A stretch of 64,000 nt of DNA from assembly GCF_000380645.1 (NCBI RefSeq), contig NZ_AQXZ01000011.1, positions 1-64,000 on the forward strand, given 5' to 3'. Below the pieces are notes generated by a model. That model searched no databases and had not been told where the DNA came from. It saw only the letters and a program-made list of their open reading frames with translations. A program made the position numbers and the translations under genes. Shown one piece after another: positions 56,398 to 64,000 of this stretch (position 1 is the first letter of the stretch; the number at the start of each line of letters is the position of its first letter). The stretch is from Smaragdicoccus niigatensis DSM 44881 = NBRC 103563. GTDB lineage: Bacteria; Actinomycetota; Actinomycetes; Mycobacteriales; Mycobacteriaceae.

Positions 56398-57258
56398 CTA
56401 ACGCGCCACGGCCTGCCGGATGCATCCCACACCGAACAGGCCGGGGCGCAGCATCGTCAACGGAGATCGGCGGCGGGCCAGCTGACCCGTCATGAGCAAT
56501 GCGCAGAATCCCACGGAGGCCACGCCGTGGTAGACGAGGCGAAATCGGTCGACGTCGCCCACCGACAGCGCAATTCGGGCTTTCCGCTCGCCGTACGAGA
56601 CGTGCCGCGAAAGCACCCAACGCCAGCGGAGCCGCTCCGGCGGGATGTGGTCGTGCACGATCGCGGATGCCGCGAACACGATTCGGCGGCCAGTGCTGGT
56701 CAGGCGCCGGGTGAAGTCGGTGTCCTCGCCGCCGGTCTGGTCGTACGTGGGATCGAATCGCAGCGCCTGCTCCCCCGCGAAGCATGACCGCGCGAACGCG
56801 ATATTGCCCGTGTACGCCTCGGGCCGTTCGGACAGATCCGCAAACTCCGGCATCTCGAAGTACGACGCCAACGCCGGAGAAACATCGAGCCCGTCAAATT
56901 CAGGACGGACCGGCCCCGTCACCGCGTCGGCACCGGTCCTGCGATGTGCGCCAACGAGTTCGGTGAGCCACTGCGGGTCGCACGTCTCGTCGTCATCGAT
57001 GAAGGCCAACAGGTCGACGTTCTCGGCCTCCGCGTAGTCGAGGATGCGGTTGCGTACCGTCGCGAAGCCTGGCGCCGGTTCCACGACAACGGTCACCCCG
57101 GCGGGAACGAGCGACACGGCGGGAACTGCCGAGCCGTTGTCGACGACGAGGACGCTGACGATCGTGTCTGGTGGTGGGACGAGCGCGAGCACCGAATCCA
57201 CGCATCGACGCAGCTCGCGCGGGCGATCACGCGTCGGGATCGCGACGAGAACCCGCAC
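56398..57258 (-). CDS. Family 2 glycosyltransferase
   Basis: A 286-residue GT2 enzyme: VLVAIPTRDRPRELRRCVDSVLAL, VLVVDNGS, FATVRNRILDYAEAENVDLLAFIDDDETCDPQWL (IDDDE is the metal motif) and YDQTGGEDTDFTRRLTSTGRRI. C-terminal amphipathic helices may contact the membrane. GTG 57258 has GAGAGGA upstream and overlaps the molybdopterin oxidoreductase gene end by 32 bases. It converges on the dehydrogenase gene (stop to stop five bases), so it may belong to the same process. Confidence 0.88.
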   Translation of the reverse strand: MRVLVAIPTRDRPRELRRCVDSVLALVPPPDTIVSVLVVDNGSAVPAVSLVPAGVTVVVEPAPGFATVRNRILDYAEAENVDLLAFIDDDETCDPQWLTELVGAHRRTGADAVTGPVRPEFDGLDVSPALASYFEMPEFADLSERPEAYTGNIAFARSCFAGEQALRFDPTYDQTGGEDTDFTRRLTSTGRRIVFAASAIVHDHIPPERLRWRWVLSRHVSYGERKARIALSVGDVDRFRLVYHGVASVGFCALLMTGQLARRRSPLTMLRPGLFGVGCIRQAVAR

Positions 57259-59416
57259 CTGCGTCCTCTCTGATAGGCGACACTTCGCACACACTCGCCC
57301 GCATCGGCGAGCTTCCGCTGATCGGGTCGCTCGGGGTCTGGGACAGCACGAGATTGACGTTCGCGCTTCCGGAACCATACGGCGAGTAGCCGGGTAATCC
57401 CAGTTCCTCGCACGCCTCCCACCAGCCATGTTGTCCGAACACAACCTCCGGGTCGATTGCCGAGTTGAGTTTGACCCGCGCCCGCACGCTGCCCAGTGGG
57501 GTCTCCAGGCTCGCCCAGTCGCCGGCCGCAATACCGCGCGCCGCGGCAGCTGCCGGGTGCATCTCCAGGGTCGGATCAGGTGCACTCTTGCGCAGCGCGG
57601 CGATCTGCCGATGCTGGGTCTCGCAGAAAAACAGCGACTTGGCACAGCTCAGGATCAGCGGGAACCGGGCCGCTAGATCGGGGCGCGAGCGCGGGCTGGT
57701 GAGCGGTTCGGCAAAGGCCGGCAGCGGGTCATAGCCCTGCGCGGCGAGCGTGGCCGAGTACAGCTCGACCTGGTGCGACGGCGTCTTGAATCCACCGTCC
57801 TCGTACTTGCGATATCGAGTCGTCAGCGGCACCCGAATCCCCTCGGGGTGTTCGCGAAGGTCTTCGAGCGTGATTCCGGTCGGTGCCAGCTGATGCCGTC
57901 GCGCCGCGTCGATGTCGCCGTTCCAGAAGTGTTCTCCCAGCCCGAGCCGGGTCGCGAGATCGAACACGATCTGCAGATCAGATCGAGCTTCGCCCTGTGG
58001 GGAGACGAGTGGCCGCCGGAGCTGAACGAGCGATTGCGCCTCCTGGCTGATCTCGAAGCCAATTTTCAATGCCTCGGACTCGAACGGCGTCGTGACCGGC
58101 AGAACGATGTCAGCGAGCTCCGCGGTGGGCGTCATGAACAGGTCCGCTTGGACGAAGAAGTCCAGGTTGCGCAACGCATCACGACCGCGGCGGCTGTCGG
58201 CGTGAGCCATCACCGGATTGCCCCCGAACCCGACCAGGGTCGTGATCCGGCCGTCGAGAGCGGCATCGTAGAGGTCTTCGCCGGTGACGAATTCAAATCG
58301 CGCGGGTCCGAGCGGACGCTTGTCGACGCCGAGAGCGGGCGGACGATTGCTGGTCAGGAACTCCCGGCCGTCGATCGGGTTGGCGGGGACCGCTTCGAAC
58401 AGCACATTTCCGCCGCGGACGTCGAGGCTTCCAGTCAAGGCATAGAGGACGTTGATCGCCCGCATCGTCTGTGTGGTTCCGCTGTGCTGCTCGAGTCCGC
58501 TCCACGTGTAGAACGCGAGCGGTCGAGACTCCCAGATCGTCTGCGCGGTCGCGACGATGTCGGCGGCGGGAACGCCGGTGATCCCCTCGGCCCGCTCCGG
58601 CGCGAACTCGGCACAGCGCTCTTGGAGTAGTTCCCACACGGTCTGGCCGTCGACGACGTCTCCGGCATTGGTCCAATCCCGCACGAAATCGTCGTCGAAC
58701 CAATCGTTCTCGATCATGACGTGAGCGAGAGACAGAGCCAGGGCAGCATCAGTTCCGGGGCGAACCCGGAGCCAGTGATCAGCCCGGGACGCGAGACCGG
58801 CCTTCCGGGGATCGATCACGATCAGCTTCGCACCGCGCCGGACCGCATCGACCGTGCTCGTGGCGTGCGACAAGCGCGCGACGGACGGGTTGTAGCCCCA
58901 GAACAAGATGCACCCGGCGTTGTCGATATCCGGAAGGTAGGTACCCGGAACCGGGGCGCCGAACGTGTACATCGGCGCGAGGTGGCGGCCCCACCCGCAC
59001 AGCTCCATGTAGTTGGCGTAGTTGGGCGTTCCGAAGGTGCGAATCAGCCGGAGAATCCAGTCCGCCGCGTCGCTGATCGCCGTCGTCGACGGCGAGCTCG
59101 ACGTGAACGCAACCGACTCGGGCTTCTCGACAGCGTTGAGCCGCGCGGCGACGGTATCAAGAGCCTCGTCCCAGGTGATCCGCTCCCAACCAGGATCTTC
59201 GGCGTCCTTGGGATTCGTCCGCTTCATCGGATGGAGAAGACGGGTGGAGTGGTACACGATCTCGGGCGCGGCCTTGCCCTTCAAGCAGATCGCCTTGCCG
59301 GTCGGGTGCGACGGGTCCGGATGCAGGGCGATCAATCTGCCGTCGGCCACGTCTGCCCGTGCCCCGCACCGGGACACACACAGCGGGCAGAAGGTCGGAA
59401 CCGAGTCGAAGCTCAC
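57227..59416 (-). CDS. Molybdopterin (bis-MGD) oxidoreductase with 4Fe-4S cluster
   Basis: A 729-residue enzyme of the formate dehydrogenase/nitrate reductase family. N-terminal cluster motif FCPLCVSRCGAR..AICLKG gives the four cysteines of a 4Fe-4S cluster; WERITWDEALDTVAARL and YMELCGWGRH, GGNPVMAHADSRRG, then the C-terminal molydopterin dinucleotide binding part. The active-site Mo ligand residue cannot be named with certainty; the Cys in ELCGWGRH region is a candidate. No signal or twin-arginine peptide, so cytoplasmic. Possibly an aldehyde, formate or nitrate enzyme; its substrate may link it to the NRPS-like operon facing it. Confidence 0.9.
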   Translation of the reverse strand: MSFDSVPTFCPLCVSRCGARADVADGRLIALHPDPSHPTGKAICLKGKAAPEIVYHSTRLLHPMKRTNPKDAEDPGWERITWDEALDTVAARLNAVEKPESVAFTSSSPSTTAISDAADWILRLIRTFGTPNYANYMELCGWGRHLAPMYTFGAPVPGTYLPDIDNAGCILFWGYNPSVARLSHATSTVDAVRRGAKLIVIDPRKAGLASRADHWLRVRPGTDAALALSLAHVMIENDWFDDDFVRDWTNAGDVVDGQTVWELLQERCAEFAPERAEGITGVPAADIVATAQTIWESRPLAFYTWSGLEQHSGTTQTMRAINVLYALTGSLDVRGGNVLFEAVPANPIDGREFLTSNRPPALGVDKRPLGPARFEFVTGEDLYDAALDGRITTLVGFGGNPVMAHADSRRGRDALRNLDFFVQADLFMTPTAELADIVLPVTTPFESEALKIGFEISQEAQSLVQLRRPLVSPQGEARSDLQIVFDLATRLGLGEHFWNGDIDAARRHQLAPTGITLEDLREHPEGIRVPLTTRYRKYEDGGFKTPSHQVELYSATLAAQGYDPLPAFAEPLTSPRSRPDLAARFPLILSCAKSLFFCETQHRQIAALRKSAPDPTLEMHPAAAAARGIAAGDWASLETPLGSVRARVKLNSAIDPEVVFGQHGWWEACEELGLPGYSPYGSGSANVNLVLSQTPSDPISGSSPMRASVCEVSPIREDAGAGSRRDPDA

Positions 59417-59438
59417 GAGCCGATTCTCACTGCTGTGA

Positions 59439-60188
59439 TCAAGCGCGGCAATGGGTCAGCACTTCGTCGGCGATATGCCGCATTCCGGCCGTGTTGGGAT
59501 GGAACGGAAGCGGCCTCCCCGACCACGGCACCCAGAGCTCCCAGCCGGCAACCCACGGCTCGGGAGCGGCAATCCCATGGGAGCGACTCGTCTGCGAAAC
59601 GGTGACCAGGTCGGCACCCGATTGGTCCGCCGCACGACGCGTGGATTCCTGCAACCGACGTTCGGTTCGCCGCATCTCCTCGGTCTCGCGTTGGGGAAAC
59701 GGCAGATCCGCGGCCGGCGTATCGCCGATGAGCGTCAGGTAGTCGACGAGCAGCACACGTGCGCCGGGTGCTCGCCGACGCACCTCATCGACGATGGTGA
59801 TCAACACTTTGACCAGCGCAACGCCGTCTGCGTCCGTCGTTCTGCGAACGCGGCCCAACCGGCCCAGCGCGCCGACCTTGATCACCGAGGCGAGGAATCC
59901 GAGGTCATTACCGCCAATCGTGATCGTGACGTGCGTGGCGTCCCGGGTGACTGCCTCGATCTGCGGTGGACGTGCGCCGGTCAGAGTCAACTGGCGGGAA
60001 TGCAAGATATGCGCCGTGGTCGCGCCCGCGGACGTGACGTCCCGCAGTTGGCTGCCCAGAGCACTCGCCAGCAGATGCGGATAGTTCACTCCAGAACGCA
60101 TCGCGCCGACATCAACGACCGGGCGAATGCCCGGACCGGATGCGAACGAACTTCCCAGCGCGACGAGGGAGAGGCCGCCGGACGACAT
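59439..60188 (-). CDS. SGNH-hydrolase family protein
   Basis: A 249-residue hydrolase: block I LVALGSSFASGPGIRP (nucleophile Ser in GSSFASG), TIGGNDLGFL (block III), and the terminal catalytic pair in LPFHPNTAGMRHIADEVL. Lipase/esterase or deacetylase activity is expected. ATG 60188 is chosen since earlier codons overlap the operator/antitoxin region; no signal peptide is evident from this start. It is divergent from the toxin-antitoxin operon, 69 bases apart. Confidence 0.88.
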   Translation of the reverse strand: MSSGGLSLVALGSSFASGPGIRPVVDVGAMRSGVNYPHLLASALGSQLRDVTSAGATTAHILHSRQLTLTGARPPQIEAVTRDATHVTITIGGNDLGFLASVIKVGALGRLGRVRRTTDADGVALVKVLITIVDEVRRRAPGARVLLVDYLTLIGDTPAADLPFPQRETEEMRRTERRLQESTRRAADQSGADLVTVSQTSRSHGIAAPEPWVAGWELWVPWSGRPLPFHPNTAGMRHIADEVLTHCRA

Positions 60189-60218
60189 GCGCTCAGGGTA
60201 CGCGACGGCGAAGAATCC

Positions 60219-60249
60219 GATACCAACCTTGGTATCACGATCGGTATCA
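60219..60249. promoter_or_regulatory. Toxin-antitoxin operator
   Basis: GATACCAA-CC-TTGGTATC (60219-60236), a perfect 8-2-8 palindrome, followed after five bases by a third half-site (GGTATC, 60243-60248). It is 9-40 bases upstream of the antitoxin start. Such multiple half-sites are usual for RHH antitoxins and toxin-antitoxin complexes that bind their own promoter cooperatively. Confidence 0.68.
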
Positions 60250-60257
60250 TCGAGGTC

Positions 60258-60458
60258 ATGGCCATGACTCTCCGCATCCCCGACGAACTCAACGAGCAAC
60301 TTCGCGAGTCCGCGAAGGCGCAGGGGATTTCGATGCAATCAGCGGTCATCTTGGCGATCGCCGAATATGTCGAGCGTCGCGAGGTTTCGATGGCGGCTCA
60401 TCTGGCGCAGGAATTCGTCAAACAGAATCGCGAACTGATCGACCGGCTCGCCCAGTGA
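60258..60458 (+). CDS. Ribbon-helix-helix antitoxin of a Doc-type module
   Basis: A 66-residue RHH (MetJ/Arc-type) protein: MTLRIPDELNEQLRESAKAQGISMQSAVILAIAEYVERREV, followed by a helical, charged tail that probably blocks the toxin. The starts at 60258 and 60264 are equally possible; GAGG lies three or nine bases upstream. Stop overlaps the toxin start by four bases. It binds the palindrome just upstream. Confidence 0.85.
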   Translation: MAMTLRIPDELNEQLRESAKAQGISMQSAVILAIAEYVERREVSMAAHLAQEFVKQNRELIDRLAQ

Positions 60459-60829
60459 TCTACTTGTCCTTTGCCCAAGCACAGGCGATCGCAGATATCG
60501 CGGTGGACGGCAAGGCACACTTCCGGGATATCGGCCTGCTCCACGCAGCGCTGGAGCGACCGAAGGCGACCGTCTTCGGAGAAGATGCCTACCCTGACGT
60601 CTTCGAGAAGGCCGCGGCGCTCATGCACTCGATCGTTCGATCTCATCCCCTCATCGACGGCAACAAGCGATTCGGGATTACCGCGACGGCCGTCTTTCTG
60701 GGCCTCAACGGCGTCCAGCTAGGTCTGCCCGTCGATGAGGCGGAGAAATTCGTCGTCAGCGTTGCCGATGGAACGTTTTCAGAGGTCAGTGAAATCGCGG
60801 CGCGGTTGCGGGCGTTTCAGTCGGACTGA
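60455..60829 (+). CDS. doc: Doc-like toxin (Fic fold)
   Basis: A 124-residue death-on-curing family toxin. The catalytic motif is HPLIDGNKRFG (His64 to Arg72), and the family start IYLSFAQAQAIADIAVDG is intact. Doc enzymes phosphorylate elongation factor Tu or act on other targets with ATP/UTP, halting translation. Start GTG 60455 overlaps the antitoxin stop. The 3' end overlaps the convergent MFS gene by 13 bases. Confidence 0.9.
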   Translation: MIYLSFAQAQAIADIAVDGKAHFRDIGLLHAALERPKATVFGEDAYPDVFEKAAALMHSIVRSHPLIDGNKRFGITATAVFLGLNGVQLGLPVDEAEKFVVSVADGTFSEVSEIAARLRAFQSD

Positions 60830-62001
60830 ACCGCCGAGACTGCTCGAGGTGCAGCCGCCGGAACCAACAACGCACTCGGCACGAGCAACACCGCAACGAC
60901 CAACAACGCGTTCAGCGTGCCGATGTGGTCGGCCACCACGCCCAGGAGAGGTGGACCGGCCAAAAAGGCCAGGTAGGCGATCGTCGAGACGACGCTGACC
61001 CGGACCGCGGCATGCGCCGGATCGTCGGCCGCTGCGCTGATTCCGACCGGGAAGCCCAGCGAGGCACCCGCTCCCCACAACACAATCCCTGCGGAGACGA
61101 TTGCCGGATGTCCGCCGACCACGATGAGAAGCACGCCGACGATCGCCGCCGCCATCGTCGACCACAACATCAGCGCACGACCCCAGCGATCGACCAGCAC
61201 CGACCCGAACATCCGCGCGGCGGTCATCGAGGACACGAAGACCACGAACCCGGCGACCCCCACCCAGTGCGGCACCGCATAGCCATCCACGAGCGCGACC
61301 GCCAGCCAGTCGTTGGCCGTCCCCTCGGTCACGGCCAACGCGAACACCATCAGCCCGATCAGGATCGTGCGCGGCTCGAGCCACGCGCGCAGTGCTCGAC
61401 CTCGCACAGGCACGCCTTCGGCGTGGACCGCGTCGCGCGGCAGGAAGTTGCCGACCGTCACCTGGGCAAGCACGAACATGAGTACCGCCATCGGCACGAC
61501 ATGCGCGACCAACGACATTCCAACACCCGTCGCGACGGCACCGATGACCGCGCCGGCCACCGCACCCAAGCTGAACAGCGCATGGAAGACCGGCATGATC
61601 GTGCGTCCGAGCTCACGTTCCACCGCCGCGCCTTCGACGTTCATCGCCACGTCCCATAGACCGATGCCGACGCCGTAGCAGAACAGCCCGACGCCGACGA
61701 CCGGCACGCTTTGCAGAACCCCGGTTCCGATCGCCGTGGTCCCGAGCCCGAACACGGCGGCGATAACCCCGACGCGCACCACGTGCGCAGCGCCGATGCG
61801 ATTGATCAATGCGCCCGCCGTGGGCAGCGTCAGCACCGAACCGACGGCGATCACGAGTAGCAACTGACCCAGTCGGCCATTGGAGAGTTCGAGTTCCGCG
61901 CGGACTGCCGGAATCCGCGACACCCAGGTCGCGAAGCCGAAGCCGTTGAGAAAGAACGCGATCATCACCGCCCGGCGGGCGGCGAAGACGGTTGTCGGCA
62001 T
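60817..62001 (-). CDS. MFS transporter, YbjJ-like
   Basis: A 394-residue 12-helix MFS protein (FFLNGFGFATWVSRIPAVRAELELSNGRLGQLLLVI...), the second half beginning WLEPRTILIGLMVFALAVTEGTANDWLAVAL. The motif DVAMNVEGAAVERELGRTIMPVFHALFSLG is characteristic of the YbjJ/fucose-permease-like group. ATG 62001 is two bases from the stop of the aldo/keto reductase gene, so the pair is an operon. Substrate unknown, possibly a sugar or small carbonyl. Confidence 0.87.
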   Translation of the reverse strand: MPTTVFAARRAVMIAFFLNGFGFATWVSRIPAVRAELELSNGRLGQLLLVIAVGSVLTLPTAGALINRIGAAHVVRVGVIAAVFGLGTTAIGTGVLQSVPVVGVGLFCYGVGIGLWDVAMNVEGAAVERELGRTIMPVFHALFSLGAVAGAVIGAVATGVGMSLVAHVVPMAVLMFVLAQVTVGNFLPRDAVHAEGVPVRGRALRAWLEPRTILIGLMVFALAVTEGTANDWLAVALVDGYAVPHWVGVAGFVVFVSSMTAARMFGSVLVDRWGRALMLWSTMAAAIVGVLLIVVGGHPAIVSAGIVLWGAGASLGFPVGISAAADDPAHAAVRVSVVSTIAYLAFLAGPPLLGVVADHIGTLNALLVVAVLLVPSALLVPAAAPRAVSAVQSD

Positions 62002-62003
62002 CG

Positions 62004-62867
62004 TCAGCTGACGCGATGTCCGCCGAGTCGACCGACCATGGTCGGCTCGCGGTGGTCGAAGAACAGACTGACGCCCGTGTCGAGCGTGGCGATCTGCGCC
62101 AATTGATCGTCGGTCAGGGTGAAGTCGAAAATGTCGAAATTCTCGGCCATCCGGTCCTTGCGCACCGACTTCGGAATCACGACGACCTCACGCTGGACGA
62201 GCCACCGCAGGACAACCTGGGCGATCGACTTGCCGTGCGATTCGCCGATAGCACCGAGCACTGGATCGGAAAAGATGTTGTTGCGGCCCTCCGCAAAGGG
62301 ACCCCACGACTCGATCTGAACGCCGCGCTCTTTCATCAACGCTTGGTCCGATTCACGTTGAAAGAAGGGATGCGTCTCGACCTGATTGACCGTTGGGGCG
62401 ATCTCGTTGTGGTCGATGAGGTCGACCAGCCGGTCCGGATAGAAGTTCGAGACCCCGATCGCCCGGGCCAGCCCTTCCTTGTTCAGTTGCTGCAGAGCGC
62501 GCCACTCGCTGTAGACGTCGCCGAACGGCTGGTGGATGAGATACAGGTCGACGTAGTCGAGCCCGAGCCGGCGCAGCGAGTTGTCGAACGACCGCCTGCT
62601 GTCGTCTTCGACGCTTCCCGTCGGCGCGTGCTGGATCCACAACTTGGTCGTCACGAACAGCTCATCACGGGGTATGCCGCTCGCGGCGATCGCGGCACCG
62701 ACCGCTTCTTCGTTCTGATACGCGGCCGCGGTGTCGAGATGCCGGTACCCGACCTCGAGCGCAGCCTCCACCGTGGCCTGCGTCTGGCCTGGCGGGATCT
62801 GGAAGACGCCGAAACCGAGGATCGGCATTTCGACGCCATTACTGAGCGTGACGGACTGCAAGGTCAT
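62004..62867 (-). CDS. Aldo/keto reductase
   Basis: A 287-residue AKR (2,5-diketo-gluconate reductase type). [44 protein letters not shown] holds the catalytic Asp and Tyr; the Lys is in VTTKLWI and the His in [15 protein letters not shown] site is near [13 protein letters not shown]. It probably detoxifies aldehydes or ketones and shares a message with the MFS gene downstream. Confidence 0.93.
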   Translation of the reverse strand: MTLQSVTLSNGVEMPILGFGVFQIPPGQTQATVEAALEVGYRHLDTAAAYQNEEAVGAAIAASGIPRDELFVTTKLWIQHAPTGSVEDDSRRSFDNSLRRLGLDYVDLYLIHQPFGDVYSEWRALQQLNKEGLARAIGVSNFYPDRLVDLIDHNEIAPTVNQVETHPFFQRESDQALMKERGVQIESWGPFAEGRNNIFSDPVLGAIGESHGKSIAQVVLRWLVQREVVVIPKSVRKDRMAENFDIFDFTLTDDQLAQIATLDTGVSLFFDHREPTMVGRLGGHRVS

Positions 62868-62906
62868 GGCTGCACCCTAGAAGGGCATCGGAGCGCGGGC
62901 AACGGT

Positions 62907-63485
62907 TCAGTACAACGTGACGTTATCTCGGGTCAGGGTGAATCCTGGCTCGGAGAAATGGCACGTGATCTTGGATTGCTCAGAGATGCAACGGAATCCA
63001 CCGACATCGATCGCATCGCCAGACTCGAGCGTCTTGTAGTTGCCCTGGGCGGCGCCACAGCTGTAACTGGCGCGGGTCGAGGTGACGACGGCACCGGTCG
63101 CGTTCGACTGGTCGCACGACCCCTGTTGCCCGGCGGCGGCATCCTTGCGGACACACGTTGTGTTGGATTCGGGCAGCGTCTCGGTATCGCCCTTACGGAG
63201 CGAGATGACGCAGGATTCCGCGTTTCCCGGGGTCGAGAACTTGTAATAGATCCGGTCCGCGTCCTCGCTGCGGTAATCGAAGACGATCACCTGGCTGCCA
63301 TTGGTGGACGCGCCCCGCGGCGCATTCGCCGAGGATGACGCTGCGGCCGAACTCGACGACGCCGCGACCTCCGACTGGAGGGTCTTGCCATGTTCCTGCT
63401 CCACGTCCGGGCCACTCGAACTGCAGCCCGCCAGAGTCAGGGCAAACGCCGCTGCAGCGGCACTTCGTAACCACTTCATTGTCAT
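62907..63485 (-). CDS. Secreted lipoprotein of a two-member family
   Basis: A 192-residue lipoprotein: MTMKWLRSAAAAAFALTLAGC with lipobox LAGC (Cys21), a Ser/Ala-rich linker, then a cysteine-containing domain (ESCVISL, NTTCVRK, GSCDQS, YSCGAAQ, FRCISEQSKITCHF). It resembles the lipoprotein at 44397 in layout and cysteine pattern, although it is only loosely similar in sequence. Start at 63485 or 63479. Function unknown. Confidence 0.82.
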   Translation of the reverse strand: MTMKWLRSAAAAAFALTLAGCSSSGPDVEQEHGKTLQSEVAASSSSAAASSSANAPRGASTNGSQVIVFDYRSEDADRIYYKFSTPGNAESCVISLRKGDTETLPESNTTCVRKDAAAGQQGSCDQSNATGAVVTSTRASYSCGAAQGNYKTLESGDAIDVGGFRCISEQSKITCHFSEPGFTLTRDNVTLY

Positions 63486-63506
63486 CGAGTACCCAGAAAC
63501 CGCCGC

Positions 63507-64000
63507 TCATTGCGTGATTCGTGGGAACGGGCTCGCTGCTTCCAGCTCATAGGCGAGTTCGAGCAATGTCCGCTCGGCGCCTGCACGCGCACAGATCTGG
63601 ACCGAACCCGGCAGTCCGGAACTCGTCATGCCGTGCGGCAACGCGATCGCGGGCCCGCCACCGAGGTTCGCGAACGGCGTGAACGCCGCATATTCGACGA
63701 GTTTGTCGAAGAGCACCTCGAAGTCCTGCGTCGGTGCCTGTTCGCCGATCAGCGGCACCGGCTGCGCAACCACGGGCGTGATGAAGACATCGACGGCTCG
63801 AAAATGCCGTGGGTAGGCGCGTCTGGTTCGACTGAGCCGTCGCAGACCGGTGACCAGTCGATGCGGTCGGCGGCTCGCAAAACGGGCCAGGCCCTTGGTG
63901 AACGGATCGAGCCCACGGGGATCGAATCGGCGGCCGTGGAGACCGGCGAGGGCCGACGACTGGAAGATCGCATTCCACGCCCAATAGGTCTTGAAGTCGT
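63507..64000 (-). CDS. Amidase (amidase signature family), C-terminal part
   Basis: The minus frame is open to the window end; reading back from 64000 gives YWAWNAIFQSSALAGLHGRRFDPRGL...VDVFITPVVAQPVPLIGEQAP, the typical end of an amidase-signature enzyme, then FTPFANLGGGPAIALPHGMTSSGLPGSVQI. The catalytic Ser-Ser-Lys part lies beyond the window. Probably an AmiB2-like amide hydrolase. Gene starts outside the window. Confidence 0.9.
   Translation of the reverse strand, partial: DFKTYWAWNAIFQSSALAGLHGRRFDPRGLDPFTKGLARFASRRPHRLVTGLRRLSRTRRAYPRHFRAVDVFITPVVAQPVPLIGEQAPTQDFEVLFDKLVEYAAFTPFANLGGGPAIALPHGMTSSGLPGSVQICARAGAERTLLELAYELEAASPFPRITQ

Overview
The window is GC-rich chromosomal DNA of an actinobacterium of the mycolic-acid group (Mycobacteriales, the Mycobacterium/Rhodococcus/Gordonia side). 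The evidence is a YrbE-type Mce permease, a CYP136-like P450 with a divergent TetR gene, FprB-type ferredoxin-reductase fusions, a 10-methyl fatty-acid gene pair (TmsA/TmsB-like), MurT/GatD, a 13E12-type DUF222/HNH gene, and the order asd-ask / leuA / murT-gatD / recR-ybaB / SRPBCC / tmsAB. That order matches, from memory, the M. tuberculosis Rv3708c-Rv3720 neighbourhood. I cannot name the species. I saw no rRNA, tRNA, CRISPR array, prophage or insertion sequence.

Layout. 0-9 kb: the end of a YrbE permease, then TetR / P450 / ferredoxin-reductase, an M23 peptidase, and surface-glycan genes (GT2, RmlC-like cupin, TupA-like ATP-grasp) around a SapM-like lipoprotein phosphatase. 8.8-15 kb: a ureide (allantoin) use locus with racemase, NCS1 permease, GntR regulator, PuuE allantoinase, allantoicase and a CitE-like DUF6986 protein. 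A 12-bp inverted repeat covers the permease ribosome-binding site. 15-21.4 kb: a MerR/DHA2 efflux pair, a second MFS gene, a DUF222/HNH gene with a LexA-box-like start region, and a chromate transporter. 21.5-25.7 kb: a 1402-residue TIR / STAND-ATPase / membrane / WD40 protein, the best candidate for an immune or conflict system. 25.7-44.4 kb: the conserved block of lysine/threonine precursor and leucine synthesis, lipid II amidation, recombination repair and branched fatty-acid synthesis. It is interrupted by an AurF-like diiron oxygenase fused in operon to a second FprB-type reductase. 44.4-50.6 kb: secreted proteins and a compact methionine-salvage operon with a fused MtnA-MtnB enzyme. 50.8-59.4 kb: a one-module NRPS-like protein, an isochorismatase-aldehyde dehydrogenase fusion and a beta-decarboxylating dehydrogenase, all overlapping by 4 bases, facing a glycosyltransferase and a molybdopterin oxidoreductase. 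59.4-64 kb: an SGNH hydrolase, a Doc-type toxin-antitoxin pair with a clear operator, an AKR/MFS pair, a lipoprotein and the end of an amidase.

How the genes work together. Most operons use ATGA or GTGA 4-base overlaps, so translation is probably coupled. The leucine gene has a short leader peptide with three successive CTT codons followed by a hairpin, which points to attenuation. Two oxygenases of different families (P450 and AurF-like) each have their own ferredoxin-reductase partner. Allantoin would be taken up, racemised, opened and cleaved to ureidoglycolate; the last lyase is not obvious and DUF6986 is the candidate. Function calls rest on motifs and family memory, with no searches run; starts without a good ribosome-binding site are marked as uncertain.
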